From contig JAJRRO010000018.1 of NCBI GenBank assembly GCA_024279425.1, forward strand, positions 1 through 64,000: DNA of 64,000 bases. Direction: 5' to 3'. Of the stretch, positions 56,701 to 64,000 are shown piece after piece (the stretch's first letter is position 1; every line of letters starts with the position of its first letter). Under the pieces are notes generated by a model. That model had not been told where the DNA came from, searched no databases, and saw only the letters and a list, made by a program, of their open reading frames with translations. Made by a program: the position numbers and the translations under genes. Source of the stretch: Bacteroidota bacterium. Lineage in GTDB: Bacteria; Bacteroidota; Bacteroidia; Flavobacteriales; Flavobacteriaceae.

Positions 56701-57284
56701 TTTGAAAAGCAAATTTATGGTGGTGCCGAGGTGGTCTATAAATTTAAGGATAAGGATAACTTGGTATTTCCAACCTTGGGACTGGATGTAAGTCTTACAG
56801 CGGGTTATAAAACAAATATTGATAATACGGATGCTAAAAATAGTTTTGTCTATTTTAAGCCTGAATTGGTGCTTGATCAAAAATTGACCAAAAGTGGATC
56901 TTTGGTATTGGCCACTAAAATTAGTAGGGACATTATTGTGGGCGATGATTTTGAATTTTACAATGCAGCAGAAATCGGTGGTATAAATGGTTTAAGAGGC
57001 TTTAGAAATGAACGTTTTATTGGGAAGCAATCCTTTTATCAAAACACCGATTTACGTATTCCTCTGGGAGGATTAAAAACTAGTTTTATTCCCATTCGAT
57101 TTGGGGTTTCGGGCAGTTTTGATTATGGTCGTGTTTGGCTTCAAAATGAAAACTCGAACAGATGGCACAACAGCATTGGTGGCTCCCTATGGGTTAGTGG
57201 CGTTGACGCAATCTCTGCTAATATCGGATATTTAACAGTACAGATGGGGGCAGAATAGTGTTTGCTCTTGGATTTTCATTTTAA
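53765..57284 (+). pseudogene. Metallophosphoesterase/outer-membrane barrel protein, broken by two -1 frameshifts
   Basis: Three reading segments make one ancestral ~1170-residue protein. Segment 1 (53765-about 54838) has a signal peptide (MMKILKLLKTWFVLSIFLLVLKGLSQ) and a phosphoesterase domain (FLPGNHEW, PIHHPI, SGHDKNL). Segment 2 (about 54835-57233) has GGLTPIKRGGGQQSKSLRLED, LLGDWDRHEDQWRW and a BamA-type surface-antigen barrel. Segment 3 (about 57234-57284) would end in RIVFALGFSF, the expected terminal strand. One G is missing in the G4 run at 54837-54840 and one T near 57231-57233. As written, the first frame stops at 54874 (369 residues) and the second runs 54835-57258 (807 residues). 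Sequencing error in homopolymers, true decay or recoding are all possible. Confidence 0.75.
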
Positions 57285-57312
57285 TAAAAACTACTAAAAC
57301 AATAACCATATT

Positions 57313-58926
57313 ATGAAAAAACCCATTGCAATTGCCCAAATCAACCAATTAGAAAATAAAAAACCCACGGCTGCCTTAGTAAATGGACTCGATTTGGTTA
57401 TAGTGAAGTTCAATGAAGATATCTCTGTACTCTATGGAAGATGTTTGCACAGAGGCGCACTCATGTCGGACGGCCGAATTGACGGGCATAACCTTGTTTG
57501 TGGTGTTCACGGTTGGGATTATCGTTATGACACAGGGGTTTCCGAATATAACAACAATGAAGTATTACATAAATTCAACATTAAAATAGAAGCTAATTCG
57601 CTCTATGTTGATGAAGCTGAAATAAACGCTTACTTAGAAGAATATCCGCAACCTTTTAACAGGGACGAATACCTTGGGGTTTATGCAGATACCCATCCTG
57701 AGGACACCGAACCCTACACAAGTTATATTAAGGAACTTGCAAAGAATGGACTTAAAAACTTAGGGCATCATGGCTTTTCTGCTTCCATGGGAGTGGATCG
57801 GAATACCTTGCCCAAATGGAGCGACATTCAATTTTTACCTGCACAATTGGCATCAAGGCCCTTGTTGGACCATGAAGGGGTAGCAACCAAGGTAGTCATT
57901 GGTTCAAGGGCAAAAAAACCCTTGATCCTGGACATACCGCTGTTTGTAAGCGACATGAGCTTTGGGGCCTTATCCAAGGAAGCCAAAATAGCGTTATCCA
58001 AAGGAGCTGAATTGGCGGGTACCGGTATTTGTTCCGGTGAAGGAGGAATGCTTCCCGAAGAACAGGCTAACAACAGTAGGTACTTTTATGAATTGGCTTC
58101 CGCCCAGTTTGGGTTTACATGGGACAAATTGGACAATGTACAAGCCTTTCACTTTAAAGGTGGACAGGGGGCGAAAACGGGTACAGGAGGGCACTTGCCG
58201 GGCAACAAAGTGAGTAAGGAAATTGCGAAAGTCCGTGGGTTGGAACAAGGACAAACCGCCATTTCACCGGCAACTTTTCCAGATTTTCATGGCGTTGATG
58301 ATTTTAAGTCCTTCGCCGCAAAAGTGAGAGAACGTACAGGAGGAATTCCTATTGGATTTAAGATAGCAGCCAGCCACGTGGAAAAGGACATTCAGTTTGC
58401 ACTAGATGTTGGGGTAGATTATATTATACTTGACGGTCGTGGTGGTGGAACAGGTTCTGCACCTACGATACTGCGTGATAATATCAACGTGCCCACGATA
58501 CCGGCTTTAGTTAGAGCACGTAAATATTTAGATAAAATGGGAGCAACTGATGTAACCCTAATCATTACAGGAGGCTTACGGATTGCTGAAGATTTTGGCA
58601 AAGCATTGATGTTAGGCGCAGATGCCATTGCCATATCAAATTCTGCATTGCAAGCAATAGGTTGTTTAGGAATGCGAGCCTGCGGGAGTAACAATTGTCC
58701 GGTAGGAATAGCAACTCAAAAAGAGTCTTTAAGAAGCAGACTAATTATCGATTCATCTGCCCAGCAATTACACAATTATTTTGACGCTACTAACAATCTT
58801 ATCAAAGTAATCGCCAGAGCGTGCGGTCACGATGATATTTCAAAATTCAATTATGATGATCTATCAACTTTTAGTCATGATATGCATCGATTAACGGGAA
58901 TTGGTTACGCGGGAGTGAACGCCTAA
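57313..58926 (+). CDS. Rieske-glutamate synthase-like fusion (FMN-binding, [3Fe-4S])
   Basis: 537 residues. An N-terminal Rieske [2Fe-2S] domain has Cys44/His46 (CLH) and Cys63/His66 (CGVH). From ~150 to the end is the FMN-binding glutamate synthase domain: PLFVSDMSFGALSKEAKIALSKGAELAGTGICSGEGGMLPEE, KGGQGAKTGTGGHLPGNKV, IILDGRGGGTGSAP and the [3Fe-4S] Cys set C451, C457, C462 (CLGMRACGSNNCP). There is no glutaminase domain. Such stand-alone proteins are thought to move electrons or aminate a substrate other than 2-oxoglutarate; here the Rieske domain suggests a dedicated electron supply. First gene of a six-gene operon. Confidence 0.9.
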   Translation: MKKPIAIAQINQLENKKPTAALVNGLDLVIVKFNEDISVLYGRCLHRGALMSDGRIDGHNLVCGVHGWDYRYDTGVSEYNNNEVLHKFNIKIEANSLYVDEAEINAYLEEYPQPFNRDEYLGVYADTHPEDTEPYTSYIKELAKNGLKNLGHHGFSASMGVDRNTLPKWSDIQFLPAQLASRPLLDHEGVATKVVIGSRAKKPLILDIPLFVSDMSFGALSKEAKIALSKGAELAGTGICSGEGGMLPEEQANNSRYFYELASAQFGFTWDKLDNVQAFHFKGGQGAKTGTGGHLPGNKVSKEIAKVRGLEQGQTAISPATFPDFHGVDDFKSFAAKVRERTGGIPIGFKIAASHVEKDIQFALDVGVDYIILDGRGGGTGSAPTILRDNINVPTIPALVRARKYLDKMGATDVTLIITGGLRIAEDFGKALMLGADAIAISNSALQAIGCLGMRACGSNNCPVGIATQKESLRSRLIIDSSAQQLHNYFDATNNLIKVIARACGHDDISKFNYDDLSTFSHDMHRLTGIGYAGVNA

Positions 58927-58935
58927 AAAAAAAGA

Positions 58936-59679
58936 ATGGAAAAAATGATGTATTTGGCTGTCCAATACTTGGCAGCAGCAGGAATAAGTTTTGTAGCAAA
59001 AAAGGATGACGATAGCCATACCAATGTGGGTTTTTCAATAGAAAAGACGTGTATGGAAACCCATCCGCTTTCTGAAAATGGAGATATACTTTCTTTAGGT
59101 TATAAAAATTTCAGTTTGAATTGGAACTCTAAAAGTGGTAGTATCTCTTTCCTTTTGGATGGAGCTACTCACGCGAATGTTTTGAATTGGCTTAGGGAAA
59201 CTTCAAAAACCTTTTTAAACAAGTCATACTCTTATGAATTTCACTATGACCTTCCTTACGAGATGACAGATGATTTTAAATTCAAATTAGTTGATACAAA
59301 CAGATTATCCGAATTATTGCAATTACGAATTCTTACTCAGTCAACATTGGAACAAACCCTTAAAGAAGGAAATCTAAAATCGCCGATACGGGTTTGGCCA
59401 CATCATTTTGATAGCGGAGCCTATGCAGGTTTACATAAGAACATTGCAATAGGTTTTGGGCTTGCCGTACCCGATACCATGTGTAATGAACATTATTTTT
59501 ACATCAGCGGTTATAAAGGTCATGACACCCTAAATACCGAAGGTTTTTCACCACTTTCAAAGGGCGAATGGAAAAATGATGGTTTTAAAGGGGCTATACT
59601 TCCTGCGGCAACAGTTGATAAGTCAAAAGCCGTATTGTTTTTTAAAGAAGCCATTGATAACTACAAAACAGTAACCTAA
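58936..59679 (+). CDS. Conserved protein of unknown function in Rieske operon
   Basis: 247 residues, no signal peptide or membrane helix. Features are a first half with small-domain pattern (GYKNFSLNWNSKSGSISFLLDGATHANVLNWLRE) and a His/Asp-rich second half: SPIRVWPHHFDSGAYAG, GFGLAVPDTMCNEHYFYISGYKGHD. The WPHHFD motif recalls DUF5996-like proteins, and the several His, Asp, Cys and Glu residues could bind metal, but I do not recognise the family with confidence. It starts 9 bases after the glutamate synthase-like gene and overlaps the next by one base (TAATG), so it is a fixed part of the operon. Confidence 0.8.
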   Translation: MEKMMYLAVQYLAAAGISFVAKKDDDSHTNVGFSIEKTCMETHPLSENGDILSLGYKNFSLNWNSKSGSISFLLDGATHANVLNWLRETSKTFLNKSYSYEFHYDLPYEMTDDFKFKLVDTNRLSELLQLRILTQSTLEQTLKEGNLKSPIRVWPHHFDSGAYAGLHKNIAIGFGLAVPDTMCNEHYFYISGYKGHDTLNTEGFSPLSKGEWKNDGFKGAILPAATVDKSKAVLFFKEAIDNYKTVT

Positions 59680-60344
59680 TGGCAACGCAAGCACTTTCCC
59701 TAGAGTCATTTAAAAAAATGGATTATTTAGCCGTTGAAAAATACGGTTTGCCCATTGAATTAATGATGGAAAATACAGGATTGCAACTAGCACGATTAAC
59801 TGCCTCGAAGGCAACCAGAGACTCCATAATTACTATCGGTATTGGAAATGGAAATAATGGCGGTGGTGGCTTGGCAGCTGCCAGAAGACTGGCCGCTTGG
59901 GGTTTTGATGTTTTCTTGGATATACCTGTTGATATTACCAAAACACTGCCAAAAGTCCAGTTGAAAAGGGCACTTTTATTCGGGGCAAAAATAGAAACAA
60001 TAACAGAGCCCGATATATGGGTGGATGCCTATTTGGGGTTTTCACAAAGATTGCCCCTTAGTTCAGCTTTTTTGGATAGGATAAGCATAGCAAACAATTC
60101 ATTGGCATTCAGAATCTCTTTGGATATTCCTATTGGTATTTCTGACAATTTAAGTCAACCCATGTTCAACGCAGATCAAATACTGACCTTAGCGGCCCCA
60201 AAAGACATTTTAAATGTGCTTCCAAAGAAAACGGATATTCTAATCGCAGATATTGGAATTCCTCTATCCATTTACAAAAAATTAAAGATTCCCATGCCCA
60301 GTTTTTTTGAGCATCAGATTATAAAATCCACTAACGAAAAATAA
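59679..60344 (+). CDS. YjeF N-terminal domain protein (NAD(P)H-hydrate epimerase-like, diverged)
   Basis: 221 residues, the epimerase domain only, without the ADP-dependent dehydratase half found in many bacteria. YjeF_N landmarks are MDYLAVEKYGLPIELMMENTGLQLARL, GIGNGNNGGGGLAAARRLAAWGFDV, WVDAYLGFSQRLPL and RISLDIPIGISDNL. The usual GGDG of the NADPHX site is GGGG here, losing an Asp; the catalytic-region Asp in VDAYLGF remains. It may repair NAD(P)H hydrates formed by the redox enzymes of this operon, or bind a different ligand. Coupled by overlap to the previous gene. Confidence 0.82.
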   Translation: MATQALSLESFKKMDYLAVEKYGLPIELMMENTGLQLARLTASKATRDSIITIGIGNGNNGGGGLAAARRLAAWGFDVFLDIPVDITKTLPKVQLKRALLFGAKIETITEPDIWVDAYLGFSQRLPLSSAFLDRISIANNSLAFRISLDIPIGISDNLSQPMFNADQILTLAAPKDILNVLPKKTDILIADIGIPLSIYKKLKIPMPSFFEHQIIKSTNEK

Positions 60345-60353
60345 CAACTTCTC

Positions 60354-62303
60354 ATGGAAAAAAAAGTCATTTGGCATAAAGTATTGGACAACAGAGAACT
60401 CTTAAAAGAAGGTCGTGTTATGACTGTAACAGCCGCCCATAAAGGTATCTGTCTGACACATTTTGAAGGTAAGTTTTCTGCACTTGACAACAAATGCCCG
60501 CATCAAGGAGGGCCTTTAGGCGAGGGCTCTATAGAGAACGGTTTGCTCCGCTGTCCATGGCATGGTTGGGATTTCGACCCCTGCACAGGTATTCCTCCAG
60601 GGGGCTTTGACGACGGGGTAGAAACCTTTCCAACCAAGGAAGAAAACAAAGCCATTTACGTTGGAATGAAGGAAGAAGTGAAACATGAAGCAACCGTATC
60701 TGATATCATGGTAGAAACTATGGTCAATTGGGGCGTAACTAAGGTCTTTGGAATGGTGGGGCACTCTAATCTCGGCTTTGCCGATGCCATGAAACGACAG
60801 GAAGAAAAAGGCAACCTCAATTTTTATGGCATTCGCCATGAGGGAGCTGCCGCTTTTGCGGCTTCCGCTTATGGGAAATTAACGGGAAAACCTGCAGCTT
60901 GTTTCACCATTGCAGGGCCTGGAGCTACTAATTTATATACAGGCATGTGGGATGCAAAAGTAGATAGGGCTCCTTTTTTGGCATTGACCGGACAAGTGGC
61001 CACTCAGGTCGTGGGAACGGGAAATTTTCAGGAAGTCGATTTAGTACAGGCTTTTAACACCGTCGCCGAATTCAATCAACGGGTTCAGGGCAATAGTAAA
61101 CATGCCGAACTCATGTCACTTGCCATTAAACATGCCATCTTAAAGCGGGATGTTTCCCATTTGACATTTCCAGATGAAGTACAAGAACTACAAGCTCCCG
61201 TCAATTCCAAAGCACAGCACTCCACCAACAGAATTACCCCCATGGAAATTGCCCCTCCAAAAGAAATGGCAGACAAGGCCGTAGACCTTATCCAAAATTC
61301 GAAACGTCCGTTAATTATAATGGGACATGGGGCACGGGCACATAAAAAGTCAATTGTTGCTTTTGCAGAAAGTTTAAACGCTGCTGTAGTCACTACCTTT
61401 AAAGGGAAAGGGCTGATAGCCGACAGTCACCCTCTAGGCTGCGGTGTTTTAGGGAGAAGCGGAACACCTATCGCCTCTTGGTTTATGAACGAAGCCGATT
61501 TGTTAATTGTCTTTGGTGCTTCTTTCTCCAATCACACAGGAATAACATATAAAAAACCCACGATTCAGATAGATTTTGACCCTTTAGCACTGAGTAAGTT
61601 CCATGAAGTGGATGTGGCCGTTTGGGGTGAAATCTCAAGAACATTGGAAATTTTATCTTCGGAATTGAAAGGAAAAACAAGCACAATTGACCAAAAAGAG
61701 GAAATCGAGGAGCGTTGGAACCTATGGAAAGCTGAAAAAGAAAAACGCCTCACGGAAACTTCTGAAAACGGATTGAGTTCAATAGCAATCTTTGAAGCCA
61801 TGAACAAAGTAGCTCCAAAAGATGCTGTAATGTGCGTAGATGTCGGTAACAACGCCTACTCTTTTGGACGTTATTTTGAACCGGAACAACAAGATTTTTT
61901 AATGTCAGGATACTTGGGTTCAATAGGCTTTGCACTGCCAGCGGCAATGGGTGCTTGGGCAGCCGTTGGTAATACACGACCTGTAGTGGCCGTAGCTGGT
62001 GATGGTGGATTATGCCAGTACCTCGCCGAAATAACCACTTTAGTAAAATACAATATGCCAGTGAAATTGATTGTCTTGAACAATCATGAATTAGGGAAAA
62101 TATCCAAAGAACAAAGAGCGGGCGAATTCGATGTATGGAAAACATCGCTTTCAAACCCTAATTTTTCTGAATACGCCATTTCATGTGGAGCTTGGGGTAA
62201 ACGTGTTGAAAAAGAAAAAGATATACAAACTTCAATGAAAGAATTATTTAATCATTCAGGCCCAGGTTTATTGGAATTTATTGCCGATGTAAGCCTTATT
62301 TAA
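60354..62303 (+). CDS. Rieske-thiamine diphosphate enzyme fusion (pyruvate oxidase/acetolactate synthase-like)
   Basis: 649 residues. The N-terminal Rieske domain (~1-108) has Cys48/His50 (CPHQ) and Cys67/His70 (CPWH). A full ThDP enzyme follows: PYR domain with catalytic Glu163 (IRHEGAAAFAASAYGKLTGKPAACFTIAGPGATNL), central domain (RPLIIMGHGARAHKKSI) and PP domain with the GDGG motif at 549-552 and the Asn pair at 576-577. The family decarboxylates 2-oxo acids; whether the product is an acetyl-type donor, an acid or a condensed ketoacid cannot be told. A Rieske domain on such an enzyme suggests electrons leave through it. It overlaps the K+ channel gene by one base. Confidence 0.9.
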   Translation: MEKKVIWHKVLDNRELLKEGRVMTVTAAHKGICLTHFEGKFSALDNKCPHQGGPLGEGSIENGLLRCPWHGWDFDPCTGIPPGGFDDGVETFPTKEENKAIYVGMKEEVKHEATVSDIMVETMVNWGVTKVFGMVGHSNLGFADAMKRQEEKGNLNFYGIRHEGAAAFAASAYGKLTGKPAACFTIAGPGATNLYTGMWDAKVDRAPFLALTGQVATQVVGTGNFQEVDLVQAFNTVAEFNQRVQGNSKHAELMSLAIKHAILKRDVSHLTFPDEVQELQAPVNSKAQHSTNRITPMEIAPPKEMADKAVDLIQNSKRPLIIMGHGARAHKKSIVAFAESLNAAVVTTFKGKGLIADSHPLGCGVLGRSGTPIASWFMNEADLLIVFGASFSNHTGITYKKPTIQIDFDPLALSKFHEVDVAVWGEISRTLEILSSELKGKTSTIDQKEEIEERWNLWKAEKEKRLTETSENGLSSIAIFEAMNKVAPKDAVMCVDVGNNAYSFGRYFEPEQQDFLMSGYLGSIGFALPAAMGAWAAVGNTRPVVAVAGDGGLCQYLAEITTLVKYNMPVKLIVLNNHELGKISKEQRAGEFDVWKTSLSNPNFSEYAISCGAWGKRVEKEKDIQTSMKELFNHSGPGLLEFIADVSLI

Positions 62304-62956
62304 TGAAGCAGAAAATAAACACCAGCCTAATAGATTATAAATATGTAATCGCATTGATCAGTGTGTTTAATTTTTTACTGACACCAATTCACATTGCAAT
62401 AAGTGGGTTTGACTCAGCATATGTGGTGGTAATCAATTTCACCATAGTTATTTTAGGCAGCTCATTAATAGCGTCAACAAAAATAGCAAAGTCAATTACC
62501 TATGTTCTTGGATCAGTAGTCTTATTCTTTATATGGTTGGAGTTTTCTAATGGCGATAACAGAGCCATTATGTTTACCAGGTTGGTTGTTTCCCTAGCTC
62601 TTTTTATCAATTTCTGTATGCTGTTACTCAAACAGCTTCGGAAAATCAAAAAAGTAAACCTTCAATTTATTCTAATGCCAATTTTAGGTTTTTTGTATTT
62701 GGGAATCATTGGAGGCATTCTTTTTGAAGTGATGCACTTTTTTGATTCCAGCTCGTTTACTCGTATTCAGGGATTTTCCGGTTTCAGTTTTTACTACTTC
62801 AGTTTTATAAGTATTACCACGGTTGGTTATGGTGACATTACGCCTTTAACCTCACCAGCACAGTCATTAACCCTGGTTATGAATATTATTGGCCAATTTT
62901 ACCTTGCCATTATAATAGCAGTCTTTGTTGGTAAATATATTAATGTAAAATCTTGA
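62303..62956 (+). CDS. Two-pore-helix potassium channel family protein
   Basis: 217 residues with about six hydrophobic segments. The C-terminal third is an Ion_trans_2 pore: FYYFSFISITTVGYGDITPLTSPAQSLTLVMNIIGQFYLAIIIAVFVGKYI, with the K+ selectivity filter TVGYGD. No charged S4-like helix and no RCK domain are visible, so gating is not apparent. It overlaps the Rieske-ThDP gene (TAATG) and lies 4 bases before the antiporter, so it is co-expressed with both. Confidence 0.92.
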   Translation: MKQKINTSLIDYKYVIALISVFNFLLTPIHIAISGFDSAYVVVINFTIVILGSSLIASTKIAKSITYVLGSVVLFFIWLEFSNGDNRAIMFTRLVVSLALFINFCMLLLKQLRKIKKVNLQFILMPILGFLYLGIIGGILFEVMHFFDSSSFTRIQGFSGFSFYYFSFISITTVGYGDITPLTSPAQSLTLVMNIIGQFYLAIIIAVFVGKYINVKS

Positions 62957-62960
62957 AACC

Positions 62961-64000
62961 ATGCTACAATCCTTCAGTATTATTTTTTCGATAGCTGCTT
63001 TTTTCAGTTTTGTAAATTACAAATGGTTAAGGCTACCGGCGACCATAGGACTCCTGTTGATGAGCTTGGTAGCGATGATCATCATTACTTTAAGTAAAAA
63101 CATCTTCCCTGAATTTTACATATTCTTTTGTGATATTGTCACGGGTTCAGATTTTAAAACATTACTCTTGGACGGAATTCTTAGTTTTTTACTTTTCGCA
63201 GGGGCTTTGCACGTAAACATTCAAGATCTGGAAAAAGAAAAATGGTCTATACTATTGTTCGCTACCCTTAGTGTATTGATATCAACATTTATGGTCGGTG
63301 GGTTGATTTTTGGAGCGTCAATGCTTATAGGAGTTGAACTGCCATTTGTCCATGCTTTATTATTCGGAGCTCTAATCTCCCCTACCGATCCCATTGCTGT
63401 GATGTCCATCCTTAAAAAAGCGAACATATCTAAAAGCTTGGGCATTAAAATTGAAGGTGAATCCCTATTTAATGATGGCATTGGTGTGGTTGTTTTCTCA
63501 GGAATACTTATTGTGGCCGGTATTGGAGAACATACAGCTGAAAACTCATTAGGTGTTCAGATAGGAAAATTGTTTTTGGAAGAAGCAGTGGGAGGAATAG
63601 TATATGGAGTATTATTAGGGGTTATCGGTTACGCCTTAATAAAGTCGGTAAAAGAAAATCCTCAACTAGCTGTAATGATAAGTCTTGCCATTGTGATGGG
63701 TGGATATGCCCTTGCCTCCATTATCCATGTTTCAGGTCCCTTGGCAATGGTGGTATCTGGAATGATTATAGGGAATAGATTGCATTTAGCAACCGGTAAG
63801 GGGGCCACAAGAAAAATGCTCAATGAGATATGGGAGGTATTGGATGATGTTTTCAACGGCATTCTGTTTGTCCTCATCGGACTGTCCATTCACCTTTTGA
63901 AATTTGATATGAATTATTTAACCTTAGGTCTTTTGGCCATATTCATTGTACTAATAGCCCGTTTTATATCCGTACTATTACCCTACTCCCTCCTAAAACA
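62961..64000 (+). CDS. CPA1 family Na+/H+ antiporter, N-terminal part (3' end outside window)
   Basis: The frame opens at the ATG at 62961 (MLQSFSIIFSIAAFFSFVNYKWLRLPATIGLL) and is still open at base 64000, giving 346 complete codons. Helices alternate with short loops. Motifs of sodium/proton exchangers of the NhaP/NHE type are GALISPTDPIAVMSILKKA and KIEGESLFNDGIGVVVF, the latter carrying the ion-binding Asp of the ND pair. It would exchange Na+ (or K+) for H+ across the inner membrane. It follows the K+ channel gene by 4 bases. Confidence 0.93.
   Translation, partial: MLQSFSIIFSIAAFFSFVNYKWLRLPATIGLLLMSLVAMIIITLSKNIFPEFYIFFCDIVTGSDFKTLLLDGILSFLLFAGALHVNIQDLEKEKWSILLFATLSVLISTFMVGGLIFGASMLIGVELPFVHALLFGALISPTDPIAVMSILKKANISKSLGIKIEGESLFNDGIGVVVFSGILIVAGIGEHTAENSLGVQIGKLFLEEAVGGIVYGVLLGVIGYALIKSVKENPQLAVMISLAIVMGGYALASIIHVSGPLAMVVSGMIIGNRLHLATGKGATRKMLNEIWEVLDDVFNGILFVLIGLSIHLLKFDMNYLTLGLLAIFIVLIARFISVLLPYSLLK

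Noticed and set aside
61750-62154. 134-codon open frame on the minus strand
   Set aside because: It overlaps the ThDP-binding part of the Rieske fusion gene; the sequence has no domain pattern.

Overview
The window is chromosomal DNA from a marine-type member of the Flavobacteriaceae (Bacteroidota). Four things point there: low GC with little Shine-Dalgarno signal, repeated TAnnTTTG promoter elements of the Bacteroidota sigma factor, type IX secretion and gliding genes (a DUF5103 plug protein, PorT, a CHU_C-type C-terminal sorting domain), and typical flavobacterial gene neighbours (nqrABCDEF-apbE, ubiE-porT-trmH-tamL, rpsO-pnp-rpoD). I see no rRNA, tRNA, CRISPR array, insertion sequence or prophage.

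Layout. 0-4.5 kb: the end of a collagen-like repeat protein, a type IX-secreted surface protein, an M15 peptidase, an M48 peptidase, a small membrane protein and an ankyrin protein. 4.6-7.9 kb: gpmI, map and a methyltransferase. 7.9-15.4 kb (minus strand): the full Na+-pumping NADH:quinone reductase operon nqrABCDEF, a small associated gene and the flavin transferase apbE. 15.6-19.5 kb: type IX plug protein, a decayed DUF3667-like gene, apaG and pruA. 20-26 kb: rsmG, a fatty acid desaturase, an aspartate-type aminotransferase and the TrkA/TrkH potassium uptake pair. 26.4-39 kb: housekeeping genes for menaquinone methylation, PorT, RNA methylation, TamL, aldolase, AccD, S15, PNPase, primary sigma factor, VF530 and TrmL.

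39-52.6 kb looks like an accessory catabolic locus. It holds a Tat-type sugar isomerase-like protein, a beta-propeller/cytochrome c lipoprotein, an SGNH hydrolase, an AraC-type regulator, a 1113-residue five-part lipoprotein (propeller, helical repeats, jelly roll, blue-copper domain, ThuA domain), a cupin, a PEP-hydrolase-family TIM barrel and a Tm-1-like/UPF0261 protein. rpe and a YpdA-type reductase sit inside it.

53-64 kb starts with a Crp/Fnr regulator and a metallophosphoesterase/outer-membrane-barrel gene broken by two one-base frameshifts. A tight operon follows: a Rieske-glutamate synthase-like fusion, an unknown protein, a degenerate YjeF-type epimerase, a Rieske-thiamine diphosphate enzyme fusion, a K+ channel and a CPA1 Na+/H+ antiporter that runs off the window. 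I recognise no described pathway in this last operon, and it is my best candidate for an undescribed system.
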